From Streptococcaceae bacterium (GTDB taxonomy: Bacteria > Bacillota > Bacilli > Lactobacillales > Streptococcaceae), in contig CABIZZ010000001.1 in NCBI GenBank assembly GCA_902363395.1, positions 1,116,001 through 1,180,000 of the forward strand: 64,000 nt of DNA, written 5' to 3'. The first letter of the stretch is position 1. Each line of letters starts with the position of its first letter. A program made the translations under genes and the position numbers. The notes below the pieces were generated by a model that was not told the origin of the DNA, searched no databases, and saw nothing but the letters and a program-made list of their open reading frames with translations. This document shows positions 8,257-16,642 of the stretch, piece after piece.

Positions 8257-8967
8257 TTATTTTGTTAATGAATCCAAAAACGTAAAGAGTTTGGCATTCA
8301 TTTCTCGATAATCGTAATCACGAATGGCTTGAGGGTTTTGAACAAAGGTCAATTTTTGACTTTGTTCTTCTATGACATCTTCACCGTCAGCAGCAATCAA
8401 GAGATCAACTGCTTCTTGATCAAATTCTAAGTGAGCTTGGAAGGCATAGTGTTTAGGGCTGAAGCGAATAATTTGACGTGGGCACCCTTGAGTGGTCGCA
8501 AGAACGACAGCATCCTCTGTCAATCCTGGCATATCACCATGCCAGTGACCGGTTTCAAACGTTTCTCCAAACTCACCGACATGTGAATCTTTGAGTCCTT
8601 CAGGCGTCAAGGTCACAGGAAACACACCAATCTCACGTTCCGGACTATGTTCATACTCTGCACCATAGGCAACAGACAGGAGCTGGGCACCAAGACAGAC
8701 GCCAACAATATAACGATCTGCCTTCATGGCCTTTTGAATCAGCTCGATCTCTGCCTGAGGATCGTAGTATGGAAAAGCTTCCCGATCTTCATCCGGTGAT
8801 TGAGGTCCTCCCATGACGATCAAAAAGTCGATCTCATCCACTGTCTCTGGTAGGGCTTCGTTCTCATAGACTTTGGTCGTGGTCACTTAATGGCCACGCT
8901 CCTGTGCCCATTTTAGATAAGCACCCGGCACTTCAAAGGTTTCATGCAGTACAAAATGTATCTTCAT
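8257..8967 (-). pseudogene. Type 1 glutamine amidotransferase-like gene broken by an in-frame stop
   Basis: An ATG at 8967 overlaps the ClC stop by 4 bp (ATGA) and opens 26 codons beginning MKIHFVLHETFE, typical of this family. An in-frame TAA follows at 8889-8887, and the same frame then continues without a break for another 209 codons (VTTTKVYENEALP..., IVMGGPQSP, VGVCLGAQLLS with the nucleophile Cys, and a late His/Glu region ending HLEFD). One base change, for example GAA to TAA, explains it. Restart at the adjacent GTG is possible but lacks a clear ribosome-binding site and would lose the first beta strand. A sequencing error cannot be excluded. Confidence 0.8.
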
Positions 8968-10199
8968 CGTTTCTTCTCCCATCTCTTTCGAATCACGTAT
9001 GACAGACCAGCCGCAAGTACAAGCGGGATTGTCAAACTCCAAGTTTGGCCTGTAAATCCAAGGGTCAGGGCAATGGCTGTCAGAGGAGCTTCTAGGGTCG
9101 TCCCTAAAAAGACAGTCGCTCCAAGTAACATCCCTAGAGCAGGATCTAAATGAATCCCAAGGACTGTCAAAAGCAAGGTCACTAGGTAGCCAGATCCAAT
9201 CCCTAAGGCAAATGATGGTGTCAAGGTTCCCCCATAAGCACCATTACGCAAGAGGAGATAAACCAAAAGCCCCTTCACAGCAAGAGCCAGTGGAAGATAA
9301 GGAATCGGCTGACTAGACAAGAGGGCTTGCGCCAGTACCTGGCCATTTCCCATAAAGATAGAGAAAAAGGCTACGAAGCTCCCCAGCACTAGAAAGGCTA
9401 GAGGAAGAGCCCAAAGAATCGTCCCGTCCTTCCGCCGTTTGTGACTAGCCCGCTTGGCCAGGAAAGCAAAGACAAGAGCCAAGGGAGTGACTAATAAGGC
9501 AATCAGGATAGCCTGTAAGAAACTGCTAGCCGACCATGAGGCTGCGGACAGGTGATAAATGGCCTCCTGACCAACGATGGGCTGAGCGATCCAGCTGGCC
9601 AGATAAGTGCTGGTCAAAACCAGTAGAAGGTTCTGCCAACTGTAGGCGAGTCCCAAGGTCTCAAAGACAAACAAGCTACTGGCAAAGGGGACCTGATAGA
9701 CCGCAGCTAAACCAGCTCCAGCCCCACAGGCAATCAAGACTTTCCGCTCTTTGAGAGCTAGTGAGAATCCCTTCGCCAAGCGACCAGCTAGAAGAGCCCC
9801 GACCTCACGTGGGGCTCCTTCTTTTCCGACCGATGCACCTGCTCCGACAATCGCAACCTGCATCCCTGCATGAAGGAGGTGGGGGAAGGGCGCTGGTTCC
9901 TTATCTCCAGCTAAGTCCATTTGCTGGCGAATAGACAGGATCTTATAACGCTTCTGCAAGACATACCAGAAGCCAGCTGCCAAGCACCCAGTCACACATA
10001 AGACCAGAAATCTACGGAGACCTCCAGCTTCTTGGAATTGCTGGAGCAAATCCGAACTAGCTTGGCCAAAGGCCAGTCCTTGCACCCCTTCTAGCAGATA
10101 ATGACAGGAAATCCCGACCAGCCCCGTCCCAATCCCTAATAATAAGGTGGCTAGAAGCACCCTCAAGCCGTAGGGCAGACCTTGGAGTCGTACTTTCAT
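8964..10199 (-). CDS. ClC-family anion channel/antiporter
   Basis: The product has 411 residues from the ATG at 10199, 4 bp after the punA stop; a TTG six codons earlier lies inside punA. The product is strongly hydrophobic, with the ten or more helices of a ClC. Visible motifs are GKEGAPREVG (the GxEGP-like region with the gating glutamate), AAVYQVPFAS and YGGTLTPSFALG (GxFxP region). It moves chloride or a related anion across the membrane. It sits in the nucleoside operon with no obvious metabolic link. A second, more fluoride-like ClC is at 24977. Confidence 0.9.
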   Translation of the reverse strand: MKVRLQGLPYGLRVLLATLLLGIGTGLVGISCHYLLEGVQGLAFGQASSDLLQQFQEAGGLRRFLVLCVTGCLAAGFWYVLQKRYKILSIRQQMDLAGDKEPAPFPHLLHAGMQVAIVGAGASVGKEGAPREVGALLAGRLAKGFSLALKERKVLIACGAGAGLAAVYQVPFASSLFVFETLGLAYSWQNLLLVLTSTYLASWIAQPIVGQEAIYHLSAASWSASSFLQAILIALLVTPLALVFAFLAKRASHKRRKDGTILWALPLAFLVLGSFVAFFSIFMGNGQVLAQALLSSQPIPYLPLALAVKGLLVYLLLRNGAYGGTLTPSFALGIGSGYLVTLLLTVLGIHLDPALGMLLGATVFLGTTLEAPLTAIALTLGFTGQTWSLTIPLVLAAGLSYVIRKRWEKKR

Positions 10200-10203
10200 T
10201 GGA

Positions 10204-11013
10204 TTAGAGTTCAGCAAGAATCGCTTTTAGCAATCCTTTAAAGTCACCTTTGACACGTTCTGTCACTTCTACGACTTCTTCGTGGTTGAGCTCTTCTTGG
10301 AAACCAGCTGCAAAGTTAGTAATGCATGAAATACCAAGAACCTTCAAACCAGAGTGAGCAGCAACGATGACTTCAGGAACAGTTGACATACCAACAGCAT
10401 CTGCTCCAAGAGTCTTATATGCACGGATTTCAGCTGGAGTTTCGTAGGTAGGACCAGTCACACCAATGTAAACTCCATCATCCAACTTAATACCCAATTT
10501 GTCTGCTACTTGATGAGCAGTCTCACGGTATTCTGGAGTGTAAGCTTTGGACATATCAGGGAAACGTGGACCAAAGTCATCCAAGTTTTCACCGATCAAT
10601 GGGTTTTGACCTGTCATGTTAATGTGGTCAGTGATAGCCATCAAGGTACCTGGTCCATATCCGATACCACCAGCAGCGTTGGTGACAAGAACCCCTTCAC
10701 ATCCCAAGACTTTCATGACACGAACTGGGAAAGTCACCACTTCCAATGGGTTTCCTTCGTAGAAGTGGAAACGTCCTTGAAGGGCCAAGACTTTACGTCC
10801 AGCTAGATCACCATAAACCAATTTACCAGCGTGTCCGACTACTGTGGATTGCCCCCAGTTTGGAATGTCAGAGTAATCTACTACGACGGCATTTTCGATT
10901 TCTTCAGCCAATTCTCCAAGACCTGATCCAAGGATCAAACCAAACTCAGGAGCTTCGATTCCTTTGCCCTTCAAAAATGCTGCTGTTTCATTGATTTTTG
11001 CTAATAATGTCAT
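10204..11013 (-). CDS. punA: Purine-nucleoside phosphorylase, trimeric inosine/guanosine type
   Basis: The product has 269 residues. It cleaves inosine, guanosine and their deoxy forms with phosphate. The family is shown by LILGSGLGELA at the N-terminus (phosphate loop), VVGHAGKL, QGRFHFYEG, VTNAAGGIG and the late MSTVPEVIVA/ITNFAAG blocks with the purine-binding Glu/Asn. It differs from DeoD in fold subgroup and specificity, so the operon carries both kinds. The next gene (ClC) begins 4 bp downstream. Its ribosome-binding site is AGGAGA. Confidence 0.95.
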   Translation of the reverse strand: MTLLAKINETAAFLKGKGIEAPEFGLILGSGLGELAEEIENAVVVDYSDIPNWGQSTVVGHAGKLVYGDLAGRKVLALQGRFHFYEGNPLEVVTFPVRVMKVLGCEGVLVTNAAGGIGYGPGTLMAITDHINMTGQNPLIGENLDDFGPRFPDMSKAYTPEYRETAHQVADKLGIKLDDGVYIGVTGPTYETPAEIRAYKTLGADAVGMSTVPEVIVAAHSGLKVLGISCITNFAAGFQEELNHEEVVEVTERVKGDFKGLLKAILAEL

Positions 11014-11025
11014 TGTGTTCTCCTT

Positions 11026-11568
11026 TTATTTTTTAAGTAATGTACCGATTTTGTCAAAGGTGTTGGCGTTGCGAATAGTCATCTGGCGATAGAAAGGCAT
11101 CTTCATCAGGTGTTTGTGGTAGGCCGTTTTAGCATAGCTTTCTTCTGAGAATTTCCCCCAGAAAACCGCTAGCTTGCCAAAGTGGAGCACTTCTTCTCCT
11201 AAATCTAAAGCCAGCAGCTTCTCTTCTACGGATTCCCTACCCAAACCCTCGGTGTAAAAGAGGACATCCTTACGAGCCATCTCTTCTGTCCACCATTCCG
11301 GTAAGTTCGCACATTCTGCTTCATAGTCTTCTCGACTCAAGAGAGAAAAGCGCTCAATAAAGGGATAATGGTTCCCAAAGAAGGTCGACAGCCCCTCCAC
11401 TAATTGAGTCCGCGAAAGATCCGTCGTAAAGAAGATATTGCCACTATTGATGTAGGTTTCCACTTGGCCGAGGCCTAGAACCGTCAATTGCTGACGCAGA
11501 TCCGCCATGGCCACCTTATTCTTGCCGCCAACATTGATTCCTCTTACGAGTAAGGCAAAACGCGTCAT
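11026..11568 (-). CDS. DUF1697 family protein
   Basis: The product has 180 residues. The opening (RFALLVRGINVGGKNKVAMA, then LGLGQVETYINSGNIFF) is the signature of DUF1697, a small cytoplasmic family of unknown biochemical role that is common beside deoB in streptococci. Spacing is 1 bp from the deoB stop and 12 bp to punA, so it is translated from the same message. No catalytic motif can be named. Confidence 0.88.
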   Translation of the reverse strand: MTRFALLVRGINVGGKNKVAMADLRQQLTVLGLGQVETYINSGNIFFTTDLSRTQLVEGLSTFFGNHYPFIERFSLLSREDYEAECANLPEWWTEEMARKDVLFYTEGLGRESVEEKLLALDLGEEVLHFGKLAVFWGKFSEESYAKTAYHKHLMKMPFYRQMTIRNANTFDKIGTLLKK

Positions 11569-11569
11569 C

Positions 11570-12781
11570 TTAGACCAATTTATCTAAGAAGCTTTCACCG
11601 ATCATGGCTTTCTCCACACCGAAGTTGTCCGCCACTGTCGCTGAGATATCCGCAAAGTGTCCAACTGGGAGCAAGCCACTACCTTTGAAGGATGGGCTGT
11701 AAGCCAAGAATGGGATGTATTCACGCGTATGGTCTGTACCAGCGTAAGTTGGGTCATTTCCGTGGTCAGCCGTGATCATCAAGAGATCATCTTCTTTCAT
11801 AGCAGCGATGATTTCAGGTAAGCGCTCATCAAACTCATGCAAGCAATCACGGTAACCGTGTGGATCACGACGGTGTCCATAAAGGGCGTCGAAGTCTACC
11901 AAGTTGGTGAATGAGAAGCCATGTTTAAAGTCTTCTGATTTCATAGCCTTGATCAAGTTGTCAATCCCGTGGCTGTTTGATTTGTTGTGGCCCATATCGT
12001 GGTTGATACCAGCGCCGTTGAAGATATCGCTGATCTTACCAACTGAGTAAGTATCGATACCAGCTTCGTTCAATTTGTCCAAAACAGTTGGCGCAAATGG
12101 TGAAACAGCCAAGTCACGACGGTTAGCCGTACGTGTGAAGTTTCCTGGCTCTCCAACATAAGGGCGGGCGATGATCCGTCCAAGAAGAGCAGGACGTTCC
12201 AATGTAATAGAACGAGCGTATTCACAGATACGGTAGAGTTCATCCAAAGGAATAATGTCTTCATGAGCTGCGATTTGAAGAACTGGGTCAGCTGATGTAT
12301 AGATGATCAACTCGCCCGTTTCCATTTGTCGTGGTCCAAAGTCATCGATGACAGCTGTACCAGAATAAGGTTTGTTAGCTTCGCGGATGACCTTACGACC
12401 TGAGAATTCTTCAATCTTAGTAATAATTTCTTCTGGGAATCCATTCCAGAAAGTATCAAATGGTTCTGTAATATTAAGACCCATGATTTCCCAGTGACCT
12501 GTCATGGTATCTTTTCCAAGAGAGACTTCTTCTAACTTCGTTGCGTAACCAGTTGGATTGCTCTCAGCAGGTACAGTCTTTAAGGGTTGTTCACGCGGAA
12601 TATTTCCAAGACCAAGCTTTGCCATGTTTGGTACATTCAAACCAACTGCTTTTGAGATGTGTCCAAGTGTGTCAGATGCGCCATCAGGTACACCGGCATT
12701 GACAAAGTTATTAGCATCTGGAGCTGCTCCGATCCCTACTGAATCCAATACAACTAAATGCATACGATTAAATTTTGGCAT
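11570..12781 (-). CDS. deoB: Phosphopentomutase
   Basis: The product has 403 residues. It interconverts ribose-1-phosphate and ribose-5-phosphate (and the deoxy forms), linking PunA/DeoD to the pentose phosphate pathway. It belongs to the alkaline-phosphatase-like metalloenzymes: [14 protein letters not shown] (metal-binding Asp), KDTMTGHWE with the phosphorylated Thr, and late [16 protein letters not shown] with metal-binding His/Asp residues. It begins an operon segment with its own promoter and a probable CcpA site. Confidence 0.97.
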   Translation of the reverse strand: MPKFNRMHLVVLDSVGIGAAPDANNFVNAGVPDGASDTLGHISKAVGLNVPNMAKLGLGNIPREQPLKTVPAESNPTGYATKLEEVSLGKDTMTGHWEIMGLNITEPFDTFWNGFPEEIITKIEEFSGRKVIREANKPYSGTAVIDDFGPRQMETGELIIYTSADPVLQIAAHEDIIPLDELYRICEYARSITLERPALLGRIIARPYVGEPGNFTRTANRRDLAVSPFAPTVLDKLNEAGIDTYSVGKISDIFNGAGINHDMGHNKSNSHGIDNLIKAMKSEDFKHGFSFTNLVDFDALYGHRRDPHGYRDCLHEFDERLPEIIAAMKEDDLLMITADHGNDPTYAGTDHTREYIPFLAYSPSFKGSGLLPVGHFADISATVADNFGVEKAMIGESFLDKLV

Positions 12782-12815
12782 TTTGAATGTCTCCTTTATA
12801 ATTTAAACTGAATAC

Positions 12816-12843
12816 AGTATAACACAAATTTTTAAAAATGTAA
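12816..12843 (-). promoter_or_regulatory. deoB promoter
   Basis: On the minus strand, TTACAT (12838-12843) and TATACT (12816-12821) are separated by 16 bp. The start of transcription would fall about 30 bp before the deoB ATG. Confidence 0.6.
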
Positions 12844-12852
12844 CGCTTTCAT
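12838..12852 (-). promoter_or_regulatory. Candidate catabolite-response element (CcpA site)
   Basis: ATGAAAGCGTTACAT on the minus strand keeps the AAAGCGT core of the cre consensus, with two mismatches in the 3' half by my comparison. It overlaps the deoB -35 box, a repressing position. This fits carbon control of nucleoside catabolism but is not proven. Confidence 0.45.
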
Positions 12853-12885
12853 ATAAAATTTTATAAATAAGTTTCATATCCTCAG

Positions 12886-12909
12886 AAAAAAGGACAAAAT
12901 GCCCTTTTT
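12886..12909 (-). terminator. Terminator overlapping the rpiA stop codon
   Basis: AAAAAGG and CCTTTTT arms enclose about 10 nt on the minus strand, then a T run. The hairpin overlaps the rpiA stop, so read-through into deoB is partly blocked and deoB uses its own promoter. Confidence 0.7.
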
Positions 12910-13588
12910 AAAGTGATTTGCTAATGATTTTTGGACCTTCTGGTGTCCCTACGATGACTTTAGAAACCATCCCTAAGAAGAGACCATGATCGACAACACC
13001 GACAGTCCGGTCCAATTCTTCTGCCAAGGCTTCAGCATCTGGGATCACTTTCAAATCCAAATCAATAATAAAGTTGCCTTGGTCAGTCACAAAACGCTGG
13101 TCGTCCTTTTCACGGTAAGCTGGTGAATAACCCTTCTTCTCAAAATGACGGAAAAGATTCTCTGCACCGTATTGAACCACTTCTACCGGCAGTTTAAAGG
13201 CACCAAGCGTCTCCACTTGTTTGGACTCATCGACAATCCAGATGCAGTCTTTTGAGTTGGTCGCAACGATTTTCTCCATCAAGAGGGCACCGCCCCCACC
13301 TTTAATCCCGTTCAAAGCTGGATCTACTTCATCCGCACCATCTACGGTCAAGTCCACCACTTCTACATCGTCAATGGCTTTGAGAGGAATTCCCAAGCTT
13401 TCTGCCTGTTCATAGGTCACGCTTGAGGTCGTTACAGCAGTAATCTTCAATCCTTCTTCCTTGATGCGACGTCCCAATTCAGCCACAAAATAATAAGCAG
13501 TTGACCCTGTACCAAGACCGACAATCATGCCGTCAGTAACAAACTCAGCCGCCTTAATCCCTACCTGTTCTTTTAGGTTTACCATCAT
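12908..13588 (-). CDS. rpiA: Ribose-5-phosphate isomerase A
   Basis: The product has 226 residues (225 if the second of two adjacent ATGs, with better spacing from GGAGG, is used). It converts ribose-5-phosphate to ribulose-5-phosphate. Visible motifs are [33 protein letters not shown] (catalytic Asp/Glu/Lys loop) and a late GMVSKVIVG. It feeds pentose released by nucleoside breakdown into the pentose phosphate pathway, as the position before deoB suggests. Confidence 0.96.
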   Translation of the reverse strand: MMVNLKEQVGIKAAEFVTDGMIVGLGTGSTAYYFVAELGRRIKEEGLKITAVTTSSVTYEQAESLGIPLKAIDDVEVVDLTVDGADEVDPALNGIKGGGGALLMEKIVATNSKDCIWIVDESKQVETLGAFKLPVEVVQYGAENLFRHFEKKGYSPAYREKDDQRFVTDQGNFIIDLDLKVIPDAEALAEELDRTVGVVDHGLFLGMVSKVIVGTPEGPKIISKSL

Positions 13589-13612
13589 AGACCTCCATTT
13601 CTATTCATATTT

Positions 13613-13618
13613 AGTATA
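13613..13618 (-). promoter_or_regulatory. rpiA promoter (-10 with TGn extension)
   Basis: TGCTATACT on the minus strand lies about 25 bp before the rpiA ATG, with the ribosome-binding site GGAGG between. No good -35 box is visible. Confidence 0.45.
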
Positions 13619-13687
13619 GCATATTGGCCGGCAGATTTCACTAGTTAACTGAAAACCTTTTCAACTTCTCCTTCTAAAAGCAATATC

Positions 13688-13716
13688 TTGCCCCTCTTGC
13701 TAGTTTACGATAGAAT
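13688..13716 (+). promoter_or_regulatory. mnmE promoter
   Basis: TTGCCC (13688-13693), 17 bp, TAGAAT (13711-13716). The start point falls about 25 bp before the mnmE ATG at 13748. Confidence 0.6.
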
Positions 13717-13747
13717 AGAAGGGAATACACAGGAAAAGAGAAGATAC

Positions 13748-15121
13748 ATGATTACTAGAGAATTTGATACTATCGCTGCGATCTCGACTCCGCTCGGTGA
13801 GGGGGCTATCGGAATCGTCCGCTTGAGCGGGACAGACAGCTTTAAAATCGCACAAAAAATCTTCAAGGGTAAAGACTTGACCAGCGTGGCTAGCCATACC
13901 CTCAACTACGGCCATATCGTGGATCCAGATAAGGATGAGATCCTCGACGAAGTCATGGTTGGAGCCATGCGCTCTCCTAAGACCTTCACTCGCGAAGATA
14001 TCATCGAGATCAACACTCACGGTGGGATTGCTGTGACCAATGAAATCCTGCAATTGGTGATCCGCGAAGGTGCTCGATTAGCTGAGCCAGGTGAATTTAC
14101 CAAGCGGGCCTTCCTCAATGGTCGTGTCGATTTGACCCAGGCTGAGGCGGTCATGGATATTATCCGAGCTAAGACTGACAAAGCTATGAACATCGCTGTC
14201 AAACAGTTGGACGGATCCCTCTCTGATCTCATCAACAACACGCGCCAAGAGATCCTCAATACCCTGGCTCAGGTCGAAGTCAACATCGACTATCCTGAGT
14301 ACGACGATGTCGAGGAAGCAACGACTGAGATCATCCGTGAGAAGACGACTGAGTTTGAAGCCCTCTTGACCAACCTCCTCAAGACAGCTCGCCGAGGCAA
14401 GATCCTCCGCGAAGGGATCTCTACTGCTATCATTGGCCGGCCAAACGTCGGTAAGTCTAGCCTTCTTAACAACCTCCTGCGTGAGGAAAAAGCCATCGTA
14501 ACCGATATCGAAGGGACCACCCGGGACGTCATCGAGGAATACGTTAACATCAACGGGGTGCCCCTCAAGCTGGTCGATACGGCTGGGATCCGCGAGACCG
14601 AGGACATCGTCGAACGCATCGGTGTGGAGCGCTCTCGCAAAGCCCTTAAAGAAGCCGACCTGGTCCTTCTAGTCCTCAATGCCAGTGAACCCTTAACCGA
14701 TCAGGATCGCCAGTTGCTAGAAATCTCTCAAGACAGCAACCGCATCATCCTCCTCAACAAGGTCGATCTCCCGCAGCAAATCGAGTTGGACGAGATCCCT
14801 GCCGATCATATTAAAATTTCTGTCCTTAAAAATCAAAATATCAACCAGATCGAAGACCGGATCAATGCTCTCTTCTTCGAAAACGCTGGCCTGGTCGAGC
14901 AAGATGCTACATACCTGTCCAATGCCCGCCACATCTCTCTCATTGAGAAAGCCGTTGAAAGCCTCCAAGCAGTCAACGAAGGCCTAGCAATGGGCATGCC
15001 AGTAGATCTACTTCAAGTCGATCTGACCCGCACTTGGGAAATCCTTGGAGAGATCACAGGGGATGCTGCTCCAGACGAGCTCATCACCCAACTCTTCAGC
15101 CAGTTCTGTCTTGGAAAATAA
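13748..15121 (+). CDS. mnmE: tRNA modification GTPase MnmE
   Basis: The product has 457 residues from the ATG at 13748, behind AGGAAA; the 20-codon upstream extension contains the promoter. With MnmG it installs the carboxymethylaminomethyl group on U34 of tRNAs. The N-terminal formyl-THF-binding domain begins [22 protein letters not shown]. The central G domain holds [12 protein letters not shown] (G1), the GTTRD loop, DTAGIRE (G3) and LLNKVDL (G4). The C-terminus is FCLGK, the CxGK motif required for catalysis. It is complete. Confidence 0.97.
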   Translation: MITREFDTIAAISTPLGEGAIGIVRLSGTDSFKIAQKIFKGKDLTSVASHTLNYGHIVDPDKDEILDEVMVGAMRSPKTFTREDIIEINTHGGIAVTNEILQLVIREGARLAEPGEFTKRAFLNGRVDLTQAEAVMDIIRAKTDKAMNIAVKQLDGSLSDLINNTRQEILNTLAQVEVNIDYPEYDDVEEATTEIIREKTTEFEALLTNLLKTARRGKILREGISTAIIGRPNVGKSSLLNNLLREEKAIVTDIEGTTRDVIEEYVNINGVPLKLVDTAGIRETEDIVERIGVERSRKALKEADLVLLVLNASEPLTDQDRQLLEISQDSNRIILLNKVDLPQQIELDEIPADHIKISVLKNQNINQIEDRINALFFENAGLVEQDATYLSNARHISLIEKAVESLQAVNEGLAMGMPVDLLQVDLTRTWEILGEITGDAAPDELITQLFSQFCLGK

Positions 15122-15128
15122 GATTCAA

Positions 15129-15159
15129 AAAAATCGTATGTTTGAAACATACGATTTTT
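15129..15159. terminator. Bidirectional terminator between mnmE and the PrsW-like gene
   Basis: AAAAATCGTATGTT pairs with AACATACGATTTTT, a 14-bp stem with A and T runs on both sides, between convergent genes. Confidence 0.9.
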
Positions 15160-15165
15160 CAATTC

Positions 15166-15978
15166 TTAATTTCCTTGGTCCAGACTTTGGACAGTAAGGT
15201 AGGCTTGATAAATCAAGAAAAGTCCTACTGCTGTCAAGAACGGGATGGCAAGAGGGAGTTCTGTCTCGATTTGACCAAATGGTGAATTGCCGACAAAGTG
15301 AAGGCCAAAACCAGATACAAAATAGAACCAACCCGTCAGCATCAACTCCTTGCGACCTTTTGTCGCTTGGACGATCAAGAAGAGACCCACCATAAAGAGG
15401 GCTGTGTAGACCCAGTGTGATACGACCCCATTCATGATCCGACCTAGGATACCAGATACTGCGTAAGAGAAGCCTTCTGGCATGTCTTGACGGATATAGG
15501 CAAAGTCCTCCACAATCTGGAAACCAAGACCAGATGCAATCGCTAAAAGGAAGATGGATTTGATCCGACGCACATTGAACAAGTAGAGGACAAAGAAGAT
15601 CGGAATCAACTTGAAGGGTTCCTCAAAGAGTGGTCCTGCAATCGCACTCTCATACTGGTTCCAAAAGTCGCTATTAGGCGCTACCGCTTGAATCATCTCA
15701 TGGAAATAGGTATTGGCAAAACTAGACAACCAACCTGCGATAAAGCCCCCACCTAGAAGAGAAAAGAGAACCGGAATCCAGGACAACTTCCACTTCTTGG
15801 CAAAATGAAACAGAGTCCAAACAGCAGGAATCGCATAAACTAGGAGCAAGAGGACAGAGATACCAATGATTCCATACTGGCTACCTGTCATCCAACCAGC
15901 TGTGATAGACTGCGTCTCATAGGCCAGACCAATCGAGAGCAAGAATAAAAATAGAAACAAAATCGATTTGCGTTTCAT
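15166..15978 (-). CDS. PrsW-family intramembrane protease
   Basis: The product has 270 residues from the ATG at 15978, with AGAAAGG upstream; an open extension of 43 codons is rejected. There are about seven or eight hydrophobic helices. The motif FEEPFKLIPIFFVLY matches the EExxK-type active site of PrsW/CPBP-like membrane proteases; a later FQIVEDFAYI and a HWVYTALF segment supply the other conserved Glu and His. Such proteins cut membrane substrates such as anti-sigma factors or process peptides. The substrate here is unknown. It ends against mnmE. Confidence 0.8.
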   Translation of the reverse strand: MKRKSILFLFLFLLSIGLAYETQSITAGWMTGSQYGIIGISVLLLLVYAIPAVWTLFHFAKKWKLSWIPVLFSLLGGGFIAGWLSSFANTYFHEMIQAVAPNSDFWNQYESAIAGPLFEEPFKLIPIFFVLYLFNVRRIKSIFLLAIASGLGFQIVEDFAYIRQDMPEGFSYAVSGILGRIMNGVVSHWVYTALFMVGLFLIVQATKGRKELMLTGWFYFVSGFGLHFVGNSPFGQIETELPLAIPFLTAVGLFLIYQAYLTVQSLDQGN

Positions 15979-16002
15979 AAAAAACCTTTCTTTAAAACAA
16001 TT

Positions 16003-16027
16003 AAAAAGGCTGGAATCCCAGTCTTTT
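16003..16027. terminator. Hairpin terminator at the far end of the CRISPR region
   Basis: AAAAAGGCTGG and CCAGTCTTTTT with a four-base loop. It lies between the relic repeat at 16120 and the PrsW gene. On the minus strand it could end transcripts coming from the CRISPR side. Confidence 0.6.
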
Positions 16028-16119
16028 TGTCTATATGGATATTGTAACAATAAAAGCTTAAAAAAACAATAAATGGCTACGGGAATAGAGACTGCTGGTG
16101 ACTGCAAATTATTGAAGGC

Positions 16120-16155
16120 AATTTGGGACCATTCAAAACAACATAGCTCTAGAAC
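16120..16155 (-). repeat. Solitary relic CRISPR repeat, SpyCas9 type
   Basis: A 36-nt stretch whose minus-strand reading begins GTTCTAGAGCTATGTTGTTT and continues TGAATGGTCCCAAATT. It differs at about 4 of 36 positions from the S. pyogenes-type II-A repeat as I remember it. It is unrelated to the repeats of the active array. Confidence 0.85.
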
Positions 16156-16230
16156 TTGGAAACATTAATACTATCACTCCACACATCCCACGTAAACAAA
16201 TTCCCTTGTTTTTTTTAATATTTTTCAAAA

Positions 16231-16518
16231 CTATATCTTGTACAATTTATTTAATCTTTCTAGCTCTGATACATTCATACACACTTCTACTCCAGTAACT
16301 ACCCCCTTAGTATAAATAATTCCACAAGAAAACACAATTCTATATTTACTCAAAATATTTGACAATACTACAAATGCTTCTAAAGCATAATCCTCTATGG
16401 TAATAAAACTATTCTTTTCATCTTTAAAAAACTTTATAAATCCAATACCCTCACACCTATCACGAAAATAAAACCTAAGTGATTTTAAATAATAATCAAA
16501 AAACACATCACTCTCCAT
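16231..16518 (-). CDS. Small orphan protein between two relic CRISPR repeats
   Basis: The product has 95 residues from the ATG at 16518, which has AAGGGG 6 nt upstream; an ATG five codons earlier has no ribosome-binding site. The protein is rich in Phe, Tyr, Ile and Lys, has no membrane segment or signal, and reads as a compact alpha/beta domain with repeated aromatic residues (FFDYYLKSLRFYFRDR). The AT-rich composition suggests acquisition. I do not recognise it. Its position inside a relic CRISPR array makes a phage- or defence-related role thinkable, without direct evidence. Confidence 0.6.
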   Translation of the reverse strand: MESDVFFDYYLKSLRFYFRDRCEGIGFIKFFKDEKNSFITIEDYALEAFVVLSNILSKYRIVFSCGIIYTKGVVTGVEVCMNVSELERLNKLYKI

Positions 16519-16569
16519 AGAGAACCCCTTCATTTTTAAAATATTCTGATATATTCATACAAAAAATTA

Positions 16570-16605
16570 ATTTTGGAACCATCCGAAACAACACAGCTCT
16601 AAAAC
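16570..16605 (-). repeat. Solitary relic CRISPR repeat, CRISPR3/SpyCas9 type
   Basis: A 36-nt stretch read on the minus strand as GTTTTAGAGCTGTGTTGTTT then CGGATGGTTCCAAAAT. It differs at 2 of 36 positions from the S. thermophilus CRISPR3 repeat as I remember it. It ends 37 bp from the first repeat of the present array. Confidence 0.88.
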
Positions 16606-16642
16606 TCACTCAACCTCCTCAACTTCCATTCCCTCGCATTCA

